Source: Thiopseudomonas denitrificans (GTDB lineage: Bacteria > Pseudomonadota > Gammaproteobacteria > Pseudomonadales > Pseudomonadaceae). Taken from it: 64,000 nt of DNA. The notes under the pieces are model-generated. The model worked only from the letters and a program-made list of their open reading frames with translations, was not told where the DNA came from and did no database searches. Every line of letters starts with the position of its first letter. Position 1 is the stretch's first letter. A program made the position numbers and the translations under genes. Shown one piece after another: positions 28,006 through 37,693 of this stretch. The stretch spans positions 40,388 through 104,387 of the forward strand of contig NZ_LNJZ01000007.1 in the NCBI RefSeq assembly GCF_002866065.1, given 5' to 3'.

Positions 28006-28057
28006 GGCAAACATCTGGCGCCTGCTGCATCGGGGCAACCAATGTTATCCATCCATA

Positions 28058-28087
28058 AAAAATCCCGCTGCATGCAGCGGGATTTTT
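28058..28087. terminator. bidirectional terminator between the AcuI-like gene and fabB
   Basis: A 30-base perfect palindrome (arm aaaaatcccgctgca) with A and T runs at the ends, between convergent genes. Confidence 0.92.
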
Positions 28088-28106
28088 GTTCGGGTGAAGA
28101 CCGCAA

Positions 28107-29324
28107 TCAGCCTTCGTAACGCTTCAGTACCAGTGTGGCGTTGGTGCCGCCAAAGCCGAAGCTGTTGCTCATGATGGTGTCGAGCTTCACGCCTTCTTCG
28201 GTTTTGGTGACAATCGGCAAGCCCTGGGCGGCTTCATCCAGCTCGTCCACGTTGACGGAACCGGCAATGAAGTCGTTTTCCATCATCAGCAGGGAGTAGA
28301 TGGCTTCCTGTACGCCGGTGGCACCCAGGGAGTGGCCGGTCAGGCTCTTGGTTGAGCTGATTTTCGGTGCCTTGTCGCCAAACACGGCGCGGATGGCTTT
28401 CAGCTCGGCGACGTCACCGACCGGGGTGGAGGTGCCGTGGGTATTGATGTAGTCGATAGGAGCGTCAATGCCGGCCATGGCCTGCTGCATGCAGCGCTCG
28501 GCACCTTCACCGCTCGGGGCAACCATGTCATAACCATCGGAGGTGGCACCGTAGCCAACGATTTCGGCATAGATCTTGGCGCCGCGCTTCAGGGCGTGCT
28601 CCAGCTCTTCGACCACCACCATGCCGCCACCGCCGGCAATGACAAAACCGTCACGGTTGGCGTCGTAGGCACGGGAAGCTTTGTCCGGGGTTTCGTTGTA
28701 CTGGGTGGACAGGGCACCCATGGCGTCGAACAGGCAGCTCTGGCTCCAGTGTTCTTCTTCACCGCCACCGGCGAAGACAACATCTTGTTTACCCAGCTGA
28801 ATTTGTTCAACTGCCTGGCCAATACAATGGGCACTGGTGGCACAGGCCGAGGATACGGAGTAGTTGACGCCCTTGATTTTGAAAGGGGTGGCCAGACAGG
28901 CGGAAACGGTGCTGCCCATGGTGCGGGTGACACGGTAGGGGCCGACACGCTTGACGCCTTTTTCACGCAAGGTGTCTATGGCTTCCATCTGGTTCTGGGT
29001 GGAGGCACCGCCGGAGCCGGCAATCAGGCCGGTACGCGGGTTGGATACCTGCTCTTCGCTCAGGCCACTGTCTTCGATGGCCTGCTGCATGGACAAATAG
29101 GCAAATGCGGCGGCATCACCCATGAAGCGCAACACTTTGCGGTCAATCAGCTCTTCGAGGTTGATATCGACCGAACCGGAAACCTGACTGCGCAGGCCGG
29201 CTTCGGCATAGGATGGATTGAAACGGATACCGGAGCGCCCGGTACGCAGGCTTTCAATGACTGTGGCCTTGTCGGTACCGATGCAGGAGACAATGCCAAT
29301 ACCGGTGATAACTGCACGACGCAT
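28107..29324 (-). CDS. fabB: 3-oxoacyl-ACP synthase I (FabB)
   Basis: 405 residues of thiolase fold. The active-site cysteine is Cys161 in [10 protein letters not shown], with histidines in [11 protein letters not shown] and TGHSLGATG. The [13 protein letters not shown] segment is typical of KAS I. It elongates unsaturated acyl chains and acts just after FabA in anaerobic-type unsaturated fatty acid synthesis. It starts 12 bases after fabA, so the two form one operon as in Pseudomonas. Confidence 0.97.
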   Translation of the reverse strand: MRRAVITGIGIVSCIGTDKATVIESLRTGRSGIRFNPSYAEAGLRSQVSGSVDINLEELIDRKVLRFMGDAAAFAYLSMQQAIEDSGLSEEQVSNPRTGLIAGSGGASTQNQMEAIDTLREKGVKRVGPYRVTRTMGSTVSACLATPFKIKGVNYSVSSACATSAHCIGQAVEQIQLGKQDVVFAGGGEEEHWSQSCLFDAMGALSTQYNETPDKASRAYDANRDGFVIAGGGGMVVVEELEHALKRGAKIYAEIVGYGATSDGYDMVAPSGEGAERCMQQAMAGIDAPIDYINTHGTSTPVGDVAELKAIRAVFGDKAPKISSTKSLTGHSLGATGVQEAIYSLLMMENDFIAGSVNVDELDEAAQGLPIVTKTEEGVKLDTIMSNSFGFGGTNATLVLKRYEG

Positions 29325-29336
29325 ACTCTCTATCCC

Positions 29337-29852
29337 TTAAAAAGAATCGGTGGAGGTGAACAGGCCCACACGCAGGCCTTCAGCGCTGTAGATTTCACGG
29401 CCATCCACGCTGACCGTGCCATCGGCAATGGCCAGGATCAGCGAGCGGTTGATGGTGCGCTTGATGTGAATGTTGTAGGTGACTTTCTTTGCGGTGGGCA
29501 GCACCTGGCCAAAGAACTTGACTTCACCCGAGCCCAGGGCGCGGCCGCGGCCGGGGTTGCCCTGCCAGCCGAGGTAAAAACCGACCAGCTGCCACATGGC
29601 ATCCAGGCCCAGACAGCCGGGCATGACGGGGTCGCCTTCGAAGTGGCAACCGAAGAACCACAAGTCAGGGTTGATATCCAGCTCGGCAACGATCTCGCCC
29701 TTGCCGAATTTGCCGCCGGTGTCACAGATGTGGCTGATGCGGTCAATCATGAGCATGTTCGGCGCAGGCAGCTGTGCATTACCCGGACCGAAGAGTTCGC
29801 CACGACTGCATTGAAGCAGCTCTTCGTAGGTAAATGAATTCTGTTTGCTCAT
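29337..29852 (-). CDS. fabA: 3-hydroxydecanoyl-ACP dehydratase/isomerase (FabA)
   Basis: 171 residues of hot-dog fold. The catalytic pair is His70 and Asp84 in [20 protein letters not shown]. It dehydrates 3-hydroxydecanoyl-ACP and isomerises the product to the cis-3 form, introducing the double bond. GAGGAG precedes the ATG. I looked for a DesT/FabR-like palindrome upstream and saw none with confidence. Confidence 0.97.
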   Translation of the reverse strand: MSKQNSFTYEELLQCSRGELFGPGNAQLPAPNMLMIDRISHICDTGGKFGKGEIVAELDINPDLWFFGCHFEGDPVMPGCLGLDAMWQLVGFYLGWQGNPGRGRALGSGEVKFFGQVLPTAKKVTYNIHIKRTINRSLILAIADGTVSVDGREIYSAEGLRVGLFTSTDSF

Positions 29853-30179
29853 GCTTGCTCCTCGTTATGCGCCTTGCAAATATTGGGTGTTTCGGTTGCC
29901 ATCAGGCAGGTTTCAGTTTGATAACTGCGCCATGGTAGCGGTAAAACCATGAAAAAATCCATAGAACTTAAGGTGCCTGCGGCTGCTTGCAGCAGTAACG
30001 CGGCCGCTTTGTTCCCCTGTACTGAACAACATAGACAGCCACTCCGGGTTCCGGGTCACATCAGATTTGCGCTATTCATGGACAGGGCTTGCCGGAAGCA
30101 TCTGTCTGCAGGCAGGATGGCAAGCGTTACCGGCCTGCCATGATGCCGGCCCGATCACGCACCTGAACACGGAAGCACC
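29853..30179. other. intergenic region between divergent fabA and the AEC transporter gene
   Basis: 327 bases. It should hold promoters for fabAB and for the transporter gene, but no clear promoter pair or operator was found. A 64-codon open frame at 29949-30143 has no recognisable features and is not called. Confidence 0.5.
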
Positions 30180-31088
30180 ATGCACAACGTCCTGTATCCC
30201 TTGTGGCCCATTTTCGCCCTGATCCTGTTTGGCTATTTGCTGCGCAGGGGGCGCTTTCTGGAGCAGGGGTTCTGGAATGGCGCGGAACGACTGAACTATT
30301 TCATCTTGTTTCCGGCGTTGCTGGTCAACAGCATGGTGAAAGCCCCGTTTTCCAGCCCTGACTTGCCGAAAATCGCCTTGCTGGCACTGCTTTGCACCGG
30401 CGGCATCTGGTGCCTGTTGTTGCTGTTACGCTGTTATCGGCACTGGCCCGCCGCACGCTTTGGCGTACTGGTACAGGGTGCCTTGCGTTTCAATACCTAC
30501 CTTGGGTTGGCCATGGTCAGTGCCTTTTATGGCGCGGAAGGGCTGGCGATTGCCGCCATCATCATGGCGGTGAAAATTCCGGTGCTGAACTTCCTGTCAG
30601 TCTGGGCACTGGCATCCGGGCAGGGACTGAGCCCCTGGCACATGGCGAGGCCAATCCTGAAGAACCCGCTGATCCAGGCATGCCTGCTGGGGATTGCGCT
30701 CAATCTGTCCGGAATCGGCATGCCACTGGGCAGTGACAACCTGATGGGCATGCTCGGGGCCGGCAGCCTGCCACTAGGACTGCTGTGCGTGGGCGCGGCC
30801 TTGCAGCCCGCCGGCTTGCTTGGCGAGCGTTCGGCCATGCTGGTCAATAGCCTGGCCCGGCTGTTGCTGGTACCGGCAGCCTGCGGAATGCTGGGCTGGC
30901 TTTTGGGGGTTCCAGCCCAGGCGGCAGCACTGATGGTGATCTTTTTTGCCCTGCCGACAGCACCTACCGCTTACATACTGACCCGCCAGATGGACGGGGA
31001 CAGCGAACTGATGGCCGGCATCATCACCATGCAAACGCTGCTGGCAGCGGTCACTTTGCCGCTGGTGCTGAGTTTGTTGCCGGGTTGA
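30180..31088 (+). CDS. AEC-family permease
   Basis: 302 residues with ten predicted membrane segments in two repeats of five, typical of auxin efflux carrier/malonate-type permeases: N-terminal PIFALILFGYLLRRGRFL and a mid-protein NTYLGLAMVSAFYG segment. Bacterial members export or import small organic acids; no substrate can be assigned. GGAAG precedes the ATG. No cotranscribed gene; a REP-type composite element follows. Confidence 0.85.
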   Translation: MHNVLYPLWPIFALILFGYLLRRGRFLEQGFWNGAERLNYFILFPALLVNSMVKAPFSSPDLPKIALLALLCTGGIWCLLLLLRCYRHWPAARFGVLVQGALRFNTYLGLAMVSAFYGAEGLAIAAIIMAVKIPVLNFLSVWALASGQGLSPWHMARPILKNPLIQACLLGIALNLSGIGMPLGSDNLMGMLGAGSLPLGLLCVGAALQPAGLLGERSAMLVNSLARLLLVPAACGMLGWLLGVPAQAAALMVIFFALPTAPTAYILTRQMDGDSELMAGIITMQTLLAAVTLPLVLSLLPG

Positions 31089-31105
31089 GGGCCATGTGCG
31101 TCACT

Positions 31106-31229
31106 GTAGGTCCGGATTTATCCGGACAAGGCCCGGCATCGCCGGGCCTTGGGCCTTGTGCAAATGAATTTACACATCCTTTCCTGCCACGACTCACCCA
31201 ATACCGTATATGTCCGAATAAATTCGGAC
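31106..31229. repeat. REPIN-like composite element with inverted REP palindromes
   Basis: It starts with GTAG and gtccggatttatccggac (31110-31127) and ends with the inverted gtccgaataaattcggac (31212-31229). Inside are a 10-bp GC hairpin (aaggcccggc with gccgggcctt) and a decayed third palindrome gtgcaaatgaatttacac. Read on the minus strand it aligns along its length with the last unit of the array near 23.4 kb, including ggcaggaaaggat. It lies between convergent genes. Confidence 0.85.
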
Positions 31230-31264
31230 ATATAGATGGTCGTGGCCTGGATGTGATGATTGCC

Positions 31265-33253
31265 TTATGACACCGCACTCTGCCTGGCACTGCGCCAATT
31301 CCAGGCGGCTACCAGTGCCACCACGATGATGCCGGCGATATCTGTATAGGTTTCCGGGATGATCATCATCAACGCACCGGCTGCCAGGATCAGGCGCACC
31401 AGGGGTGACAGCGGTGTTTTCAGGTAGCCTTCCACTGCCGCCCCGAGAGCAATGATGCCGACAATCGAGGTGAAACTGATGGAAATGATGTCCCACACCG
31501 GTGGCAGCGGGAACTCGCGGGCATTCATCGGCAGGCCGGTGACGTCGATCATCATCATCGCCGGGTTGTAGACGAACAGGAAGGGCACGATGAAACCGGC
31601 CAGTGCCAGACGCAGCGAAATGAAGCCGGTACGCATGGGGTCACCACCGGCAATGCCGGCACCGGCAAAGGCGGCCAGCGCTACCGGCGGAGTGATGTTG
31701 GCAAACAGGCCGAAGTAGAACACGAACATGTGGGCAACCAGCACCGGTACGTCGAAGTTGGCCAGCGCCGGAGCGGCCATGGTGGCGGTGATGATATAGG
31801 CCGGAATGGACGGCAGGCCCATACCGAGAATCATCGAGGCCAGCATGGTGAATACCAGGGTCAGCATCAGCGAGCCTGCACCGATGCTCATGATGGACGA
31901 GGTCATCACGCTGCCGAAACTGGTCAGGCTGACCACGCCGATGATGATACCCACCACGGCACAGGCCACCATCACCGACAGCGACTGACGCGCACCGTCG
32001 GCCATGGCTTCGAAGATGTCGCTGATCGACATGCGGGTACTCTTGCGCAGGCTGCTGATAATGATGGTGATGATGATGGTGTAGAAGGCGGCAAAGCTGA
32101 CTGGCACCGACTTGAACAGCAGCACCACCAGCGCAACGATGGGGATCAGCAGGTGGCCGCGCTCCTTGAGCACTTCCATCACTCGTGGCAGGTCGGCCTT
32201 GGGGATACCCTTGAGGTTTTCCCGGCCGGCACAGAAGTGCACCTGGGCGATCACGCCGAGATAATAGAGCAGGGCGGGCAGCAGGGCGGCCAGCGCGATG
32301 CTGCCGTAGCTGACGCCGGTGGTTTCGGCCATGATGAAGGCGCTGGCTCCCATGATCGGCGGCAGGATCTGGCCACCGACCGAGGCGCTGGCCTCCACCG
32401 CGCCGGCAAAGTTCTTGTCGTAACCGATCTTCTTCATCAGCGGAATGGTGAAAGCACCGGTGCCCACCACGTTGGCTACGGCAGTGCCGTTGATGCTGCC
32501 CATGAAACCGCTGGAGATCACCGCCACCTTGGCCGGACCACCCTGCTTGTGGCCGGCCAGTGCCATGGCCAGGTCGTTGAACAGCTGACCCATGCCGGAC
32601 TTGGCGAGGAAGGCGCCAAACAGGATGAACAGGAAGATGAATGTCACCGATGCTCCGATGGCGGTCGAGTACAGGCCCTCGGTTTTCAGGTACATCTGGC
32701 CGAAGATGTCGCCCATGTCAAAGGCGCGGGTCAGCAGGCGGTCCGGCATGAAGTCGAAATGGCTGATGAAGGGATAGGCCAGAAACACCAAAGCCAGAAT
32801 GGGCAGCATCCAGCCCATGATGCGGCGGGTGCCCTCGATCACCAGTACCACGGTAAGAATGGAAAAGGCGATGTCCAGGGTATTGGGAATGCCGCCCCGG
32901 GTAGTCATGATGGCCTGATATTCCAGTGCCAGATAACCGAAACTGGCAGCGCTGGCCAGTACCAGTAGCCAGTCGACCAGACTGACGCGGCTACGGCTGG
33001 TGCTCTGACGCGCCGGATACAGAAAGAAGATCAGGCACAGGCCGATTGCCACGTGGGCGCTACGCTGCAGCAGCTCCGGCATCGGGTTGTAGGTGATATA
33101 GAGGTGAAATGCCGAGTAGGCCACCGACAGCCAGAAAACCAGCCAGGCCACCGGTTTGCTGCTGATATTTCGCAGCACCGAGGCGCGGTCAAATTTTTCC
33201 AGCAATTCCTGTTCGGTATTAGCCGGGGTTATGTCCTTGTCTGAAGAGGTCAT
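31265..33253 (-). CDS. TRAP transporter fused permease (4TM plus 12TM), TAXI type
   Basis: 662 residues and about 17 hydrophobic segments. The small DctQ-like part occupies the first 180 residues, then the DctM-like large permease with GSINGTAVANVVGTGAFTIPLMKK, EASASVGGQILPPIMGASAFIMAE and FANITPPVALAAFAGAGIAGG, all hallmark motifs of fused TRAP permeases used with TAXI binding proteins. It works with the binding lipoprotein at 33730-34755, driven by an ion gradient. It overlaps the DUF1850 gene by 35 bases. Substrate unknown; relatives handle C4-dicarboxylates or glutamate. Confidence 0.93.
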   Translation of the reverse strand: MTSSDKDITPANTEQELLEKFDRASVLRNISSKPVAWLVFWLSVAYSAFHLYITYNPMPELLQRSAHVAIGLCLIFFLYPARQSTSRSRVSLVDWLLVLASAASFGYLALEYQAIMTTRGGIPNTLDIAFSILTVVLVIEGTRRIMGWMLPILALVFLAYPFISHFDFMPDRLLTRAFDMGDIFGQMYLKTEGLYSTAIGASVTFIFLFILFGAFLAKSGMGQLFNDLAMALAGHKQGGPAKVAVISSGFMGSINGTAVANVVGTGAFTIPLMKKIGYDKNFAGAVEASASVGGQILPPIMGASAFIMAETTGVSYGSIALAALLPALLYYLGVIAQVHFCAGRENLKGIPKADLPRVMEVLKERGHLLIPIVALVVLLFKSVPVSFAAFYTIIITIIISSLRKSTRMSISDIFEAMADGARQSLSVMVACAVVGIIIGVVSLTSFGSVMTSSIMSIGAGSLMLTLVFTMLASMILGMGLPSIPAYIITATMAAPALANFDVPVLVAHMFVFYFGLFANITPPVALAAFAGAGIAGGDPMRTGFISLRLALAGFIVPFLFVYNPAMMMIDVTGLPMNAREFPLPPVWDIISISFTSIVGIIALGAAVEGYLKTPLSPLVRLILAAGALMMIIPETYTDIAGIIVVALVAAWNWRSARQSAVS

Positions 33254-33752
33254 GACATGAATCCATCAGTAAAATTTGCCCAAAAGGGGTCCGCCTGACC
33301 CTGAAGCCAAGCACGGTATAGTCATCAAACCAGGCATGTACCGGCCATGCCTGCTGGTTTATCCAGAGTGTGGATTGCACGTTACCCGATACAACCCAGT
33401 CAAGTTCGTTCAGCAGCCGGTTGACCTGATAGTCGACCAGCCCGCTGCTCCCGCCATGCAGGTTGCCGTCACTGGGCGTGCCGGCACCGTAGGTCTTGAA
33501 GCGGCTGCGGGTCAGAAGCAGCTTGCTGCCGCTGCGGCGATAATCCTCGCGCCAGTCTTCCTTTTCCACCGAATGTTGCCACTGCAGGGCAAAGCCGCTG
33601 TCCGGCAGGCGACACGTTTGTCCGGCCACCGACAGCCCGATGCTGTCGACTGGCCATAACAGGGCTGCCAGAACAAAAAGGCCGGACAATCCTGTGAGGA
33701 TGCCCGGCCATTTTTTGCTGTGCCGGGAATCAGTCCGCCGCCAGCTCGTCAT
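33219..33752 (-). CDS. DUF1850 protein of the TAXI TRAP operon
   Basis: 177 residues with one N-terminal membrane segment (about 17-36), then an extracytoplasmic domain with VEKEDWREDYR, the conserved start of DUF1850, and GGSSGLVDY later. The family is found beside TAXI TRAP permeases and its role is unknown. ATG at 33752 overlaps the binding-protein gene by 23 bases, and its 3' end overlaps the permease gene, so the three genes are translationally coupled. Confidence 0.85.
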   Translation of the reverse strand: MTSWRRTDSRHSKKWPGILTGLSGLFVLAALLWPVDSIGLSVAGQTCRLPDSGFALQWQHSVEKEDWREDYRRSGSKLLLTRSRFKTYGAGTPSDGNLHGGSSGLVDYQVNRLLNELDWVVSGNVQSTLWINQQAWPVHAWFDDYTVLGFRVRRTPFGQILLMDSCHDLFRQGHNPG

Positions 33753-34755
33753 AGTATTGCTGTGCACCTGGGTGCAATGGAGCAACCAGCCCCTGCTGGG
33801 CTGTCTCGACGGAAACATCGTTCATCGCCTGGTGCGAGTTACGCAACTGGGGCAGGCTCTCGAAGAAAGTCTTGGTCAGTTTGTAGACGTCTTCCTGCGA
33901 CAGGTCCGAGCGTACGGCCAGCGCGTTCATGATCGCGGCAGTGGCTACCGGCTCGTCGTTGCCGTAGGTACCGGCAGGAATTTCCAGCGAGACAAAATAG
34001 CTCTTGTCCTCGGCAATACGGGCGATGTTTTCCGGCTTGATGCTGACCATTTGCAGGTCGAAGCTCTGTTCCAGCTCTAGCAGGGATGCATTGGGCAGGC
34101 CGCTGGTGAGGAAGGCTGCGTCCAGCTTGCCGGCTTTCAGGGCATCGGCCGCTTCGGCATAGCCCAGATAGTCGACCCTCAGGTCGCCATAGGCGATATC
34201 GTGGCCGTTCAGCAGGTTGCGTGCGTTCACTTCCACGCCGGAGTTCTGCGCGCCAACAGCTACACGCTTCCCGCGCAGGTCCTCCAGCGTCTTGATGCCG
34301 CTTTTCTTCGAGGTGACGATCTGTACATAGTTCGGATACAGGGCTGCAATCTGCTGCACGTTGGTGACCGGTGCCTGGAAGCTGCCTTCACCGGCCAGCG
34401 CATCGCTGAGCACGTCGCTCATCAGGAAGGCCAGTTCGACCTTGTTCTGCGCCATCAGGTTAACGTTTTCCACTGAGGCACCAGTGGTCTGGGTTTTTGA
34501 GTTGACACCATAGGTCTTGTTGAAAATTTCACCCATGGTGGTGGCAATGATGTTATAGGGACCGGAAGCACCGCCAGTGGCGATGGTGGCAAAACGGGTT
34601 TCAAGCTTGTTGTCGGCTGCCGGGGCGGCAGCCGTACCGGTGCTGGCCGGCGCGGCTGCGCTCTGGGCCTGTTTGCTGCCGGAGTCGTCGGAACAGGCCG
34701 TGATCAGGCCGGCCAGGGCGAGCATGCCAATGCTGGTACGCAGAGTTTTTTTCAT
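33730..34755 (-). CDS. TAXI-type TRAP solute-binding lipoprotein
   Basis: 341 residues. A lipoprotein signal with lipobox LITAC puts the acylated cysteine at 21, followed by a Ser/Ala-rich linker and the TAXI fold: ATGGASGPYNIIATTMGEIFNK, TTGASVENVNLMAQNKVELAF, GKRVAVGAQNSGVEVNARNLL. It delivers substrate to the fused permease two genes downstream. Lipid anchoring is unusual for a binding protein in a Gram-negative cell, where most are soluble in the periplasm. Confidence 0.92.
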   Translation of the reverse strand: MKKTLRTSIGMLALAGLITACSDDSGSKQAQSAAAPASTGTAAAPAADNKLETRFATIATGGASGPYNIIATTMGEIFNKTYGVNSKTQTTGASVENVNLMAQNKVELAFLMSDVLSDALAGEGSFQAPVTNVQQIAALYPNYVQIVTSKKSGIKTLEDLRGKRVAVGAQNSGVEVNARNLLNGHDIAYGDLRVDYLGYAEAADALKAGKLDAAFLTSGLPNASLLELEQSFDLQMVSIKPENIARIAEDKSYFVSLEIPAGTYGNDEPVATAAIMNALAVRSDLSQEDVYKLTKTFFESLPQLRNSHQAMNDVSVETAQQGLVAPLHPGAQQYYDELAAD

Positions 34756-34922
34756 GTTGTTTCACCTTGTATGCAAAGTCGGGATTGTACAGCCGGCATG
34801 GGATGACAACAGGTACTTGCGGTTGTCCGCACGCCTTTGTGATTATTGGTACACATTCAGTGACAAAATGACTTTAGCACAACAGGCCGGCAGGGTAGGA
34901 CTGTTTATCACAGTTTTGCCGG

Positions 34923-35609
34923 CTATTCGTGGGTCAACAGCTTTTCCAGGTCGAGGATGCAGATCTGCCGGCCTTCCAGCAGCAGCAGGCCTTTGCGCTC
35001 CAGCTGGTTGAGGACGCGCGATAGCGTTTCCGGCTGGATTGACAACTGGCTGGCAATCAGCCGCTTGGTCGCGGGCAGCTCAAACTTTGGTGCCATGCAG
35101 CGGCTGCATGAACTGAGGGCACGGCCGACCAGGTAGCGGACCACGCGGTCAATGGATTTCTTGAACGACAATATTTCCAGGGTTTCCAGACTGTCCTGCT
35201 CCATCTGGGCCAGCGTGGAGAGCAGGGCAAGGCTCAGCTCGCTGTTGCCCAGGATGACCTCGCGATACTCTTCCAGCGGAAACAGCAGGACCTCGGTATT
35301 TTCAACCGCCATGGCTGTAAAGTGGTAAATGGCATGGATGGAGAACAGCATGCCTTCGGCCAGCTGATCACCGGTATTGAGGATCCTGAAAACCTTTTCC
35401 TGGCCATCCTGGGTCAGGCGGTACAGCTTGAGCGAACCGGACAGAACAAAGCCAAAGTACCGGGCGACATCACCCTGCTGGTAGATGTAGTCTCCCCGGG
35501 CAAGGCTGAGTATTTCCGCACGCTCTTTAAGCCTGTCTTGTTCTTCAGCAGTCAGCTGGCTGAACAGGGGATTGCCATGCAACTGGACATAGCGCGAGGA
35601 AAAACCCAT
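34923..35609 (-). CDS. Crp/Fnr-family regulator of the DNR type
   Basis: 228 residues. A cyclic-nucleotide-binding-like domain (GDYIYQQGDVARYFGFVLSGSLKLYRLTQDGQEK) leads into a long dimer helix and a helix-turn-helix TKRLIASQLSIQPETLSRVLNQL. The pattern closely resembles P. aeruginosa DNR, the nitric-oxide-responsive activator of denitrification. It lacks the N-terminal FNR iron-sulfur cysteines; CSRC near 168 may be incidental. ATG at 35609 has AAGGA upstream and gives the DNR length; a start at 35675 would add 22 residues. No denitrification gene lies in the window, so the target is unknown. Confidence 0.82.
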   Translation of the reverse strand: MGFSSRYVQLHGNPLFSQLTAEEQDRLKERAEILSLARGDYIYQQGDVARYFGFVLSGSLKLYRLTQDGQEKVFRILNTGDQLAEGMLFSIHAIYHFTAMAVENTEVLLFPLEEYREVILGNSELSLALLSTLAQMEQDSLETLEILSFKKSIDRVVRYLVGRALSSCSRCMAPKFELPATKRLIASQLSIQPETLSRVLNQLERKGLLLLEGRQICILDLEKLLTHE

Positions 35610-35728
35610 GTGGAATCCTTGAGTTGTAACGTAACTTTGTGCGAATGAAACAATATGATCGTGCAAGTTTAGCATGAAGCCGGCATGAGGTTACAAAGCC
35701 ACAGACAGCCCGGTGACGGGTAAACTTG

Positions 35729-35757
35729 TTGGTTATGGGGAAGTGTGACCCTATAAT
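35729..35757 (+). promoter_or_regulatory. candidate sigma-70 promoter for gpsA
   Basis: TTGGTT (35729-35734), 17 bases, TATAAT (35752-35757). The spacing is ideal and the -10 box perfect. The start codon of gpsA lies 35 bases downstream. Confidence 0.6.
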
Positions 35758-35792
35758 GCCTGCACATTGCCAGGGGTAAAGAGAGGAATGGA

Positions 35793-36821
35793 ATGACAGT
35801 CAAACAACCCGTAGCCGTTCTGGGTGGCGGAAGCTTTGGCACGGCAGTAGCAAGCTTGCTTGCTGCCAACGGCTATCCGGTCATGCTGTGGATGCGGGAC
35901 GCCGCGCAGGCGGCGGCGATCCGGGAAAGCGGACGAAACCCGCGCTACCTGAAGGATCTCGACCTCGGCCCGTACGTCCAGCCGACCACCGACCTTGCCA
36001 GCGTGTTGCAAAGGTGCGAGCTGGTGTTCGTTGCCTTGCCGTCCATGGCACTGCGCTCGGTGCTCGCACCCTGCAGCGGGCAGCTGGCCGGCAAGATGCT
36101 GGTCAGCACTACCAAGGGCATCGAGGCTGACACCTTTCTGCTGATGAGCCAGATTCTTGAACAGGTGGCACCACAGGCACTGATCGGTGTACTGTCGGGC
36201 CCCAATCTGGCCCGTGAAATTGCCGATCGCGCCCTGACCGCCACGGTGGTCGCCAGCGAACACGAGGAGCTGTGCAGCCGCGTGCAGCAGGTGCTGCACG
36301 GCGATACGTTCAGGGTATATGCCAGCAAGGACCGTTTTGGTGTCGAACTGGGCGGCGCACTGAAGAACGTCTACGCGATCATTGCCGGCATGGCTGCCGC
36401 CATGGGCATGGGTGAAAACACCAAGAGCATGCTGATTACCCGGGCGCTGGCCGAAATGACCCGGTTTGCCATGAAAATGGGGGCCAACCCGATGACCTTC
36501 CTCGGGCTGTCGGGCGTTGGCGACCTGATTGCCACTTGCACTTCGTCAAAAAGCCGCAACTATCAGGTTGGTTTTGCGCTGGGGCAGGGCGTGCCGCTGG
36601 AGCAGGCGGTCGAGCAACTGGGCGAGGTGGCCGAGGGGGTCAACACCCTGCGTGTGCTGAAGCAGAAGGCCGCCGATCTGGAGGTCTACATGCCGCTGGT
36701 CAACGGTCTGCACGCCATCCTGTTTGAGGGCTACCCGCTACAGAAAATCATTGGCGGCCTGATGAGTGGCGAACCAAAGACCGATATCGATTTCATTTCA
36801 CCTGATGGATTTGCGGAGTAA
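35793..36821 (+). CDS. gpsA: Glycerol-3-phosphate dehydrogenase [NAD(P)+]
   Basis: 342 residues. The Rossmann loop is [19 protein letters not shown] at about 9-27, and [21 protein letters not shown] carries the catalytic lysine region. GpsA makes glycerol 3-phosphate for phospholipid synthesis. GAGAGGAATG precedes the start. DUF4389, sixA and a hydrolase follow with short gaps in the same direction. Confidence 0.96.
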   Translation: MTVKQPVAVLGGGSFGTAVASLLAANGYPVMLWMRDAAQAAAIRESGRNPRYLKDLDLGPYVQPTTDLASVLQRCELVFVALPSMALRSVLAPCSGQLAGKMLVSTTKGIEADTFLLMSQILEQVAPQALIGVLSGPNLAREIADRALTATVVASEHEELCSRVQQVLHGDTFRVYASKDRFGVELGGALKNVYAIIAGMAAAMGMGENTKSMLITRALAEMTRFAMKMGANPMTFLGLSGVGDLIATCTSSKSRNYQVGFALGQGVPLEQAVEQLGEVAEGVNTLRVLKQKAADLEVYMPLVNGLHAILFEGYPLQKIIGGLMSGEPKTDIDFISPDGFAE

Positions 36822-36823
36822 TC

Positions 36824-37132
36824 ATGGCGTCTGCTGCAAAAAAACTGGAACGTGAGGCGCTGGCTATCCGGCTGGCGTGGATGCTGCTGTACGGACTGGC
36901 GTGGCAATTGGCCGTTCCCTTACTGATGCTGGTTGTCGTGTTACAGCTGGTTTACCGGCTGTTCAAGGGCAAACCCCATGACGGACTGGCCAGGCTTGGC
37001 GGCGGCCTTGGCGGCTTCCTGGCACAGATTGCCCGCTTTGCCAGCTTTCAGGTCGATGACAAGCCATGGCCAGTGGCCGACTGGCCGGAACCGCAGCCCG
37101 GGGCAAATCCGGATAACGGGCCTGCAACATGA
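36824..37132 (+). CDS. DUF4389 membrane protein
   Basis: 102 residues, with one or two membrane helices (about 20-48: MLLYGLAWQLAVPLLMLVVVLQL) followed by a lysine/glycine segment FKGKPHDGLARLGGGLGGFLAQI and a Pro-rich tail. This matches DUF4389, of unknown function. It starts two bases after the gpsA stop and overlaps sixA by four bases. Confidence 0.82.
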   Translation: MASAAKKLEREALAIRLAWMLLYGLAWQLAVPLLMLVVVLQLVYRLFKGKPHDGLARLGGGLGGFLAQIARFASFQVDDKPWPVADWPEPQPGANPDNGPAT

Positions 37133-37596
37133 AGATCTGGCTATTGCGACATGGAGAAGCTGCACCTGCACGCGGTCGTGATGCCGAGCGGGAGCTGACC
37201 GAGCATGGTCGTCAACAGGTAAGGGACATGGCCTGCCACTTGGCAGGGCAATCTCTGTCCCGGATCATTTGCAGCCCCTATGTGCGGGCAAGACAGACAA
37301 CAGATGTCCTGCTTGAGGCGCTCGGTTGCGGAACCACTCCACTGGTCGTTCCCTGGCTGGTACCTGACGAGCCGGTACAAAGCGTAGTACGGCAGCTGGA
37401 TAGCCTGCCGGGCGCAGACATGCTGCTGGTCAGCCACCAGCCACTGGTGGGCTTGCTTGGCAGCTGGCTATGTGACGGCACTCTGGCTCACCCGCTGCCA
37501 CTGGGCACGGCCAGCCTTGCCTGCCTGGAGGGCGACTTTGTCATCGCCGGCCTGATGCGCTTGCAGGCCATGCACCACCCACAAGTGCGAACGTGA
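37129..37596 (+). CDS. sixA: Phosphohistidine phosphatase SixA
   Basis: 155 residues of the histidine phosphatase (RHG) fold. The catalytic motif LLRHGEA puts the nucleophile at His8; RQTTDVL and the second histidine in LLVSHQPLVG follow. SixA removes phosphate from histidine-phosphotransfer proteins such as ArcB or NPr. It overlaps the DUF4389 gene (ATGA). Confidence 0.92.
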   Translation: MKIWLLRHGEAAPARGRDAERELTEHGRQQVRDMACHLAGQSLSRIICSPYVRARQTTDVLLEALGCGTTPLVVPWLVPDEPVQSVVRQLDSLPGADMLLVSHQPLVGLLGSWLCDGTLAHPLPLGTASLACLEGDFVIAGLMRLQAMHHPQVRT

Positions 37597-37693
37597 GAAT
37601 CAAGAAGCCCAGGTGCATCTGAATGTTCCCGGGCTCAAAAGCGATGCTGCATCGCCGTGTCATACCCAATACAAATATAAAAAAGGAAAACGC

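Noticed and set aside
29949-30143. 64-codon open frame upstream of the AEC transporter gene
   Set aside because: No ribosome site of note, composition unlike genes here, and no recognisable feature.
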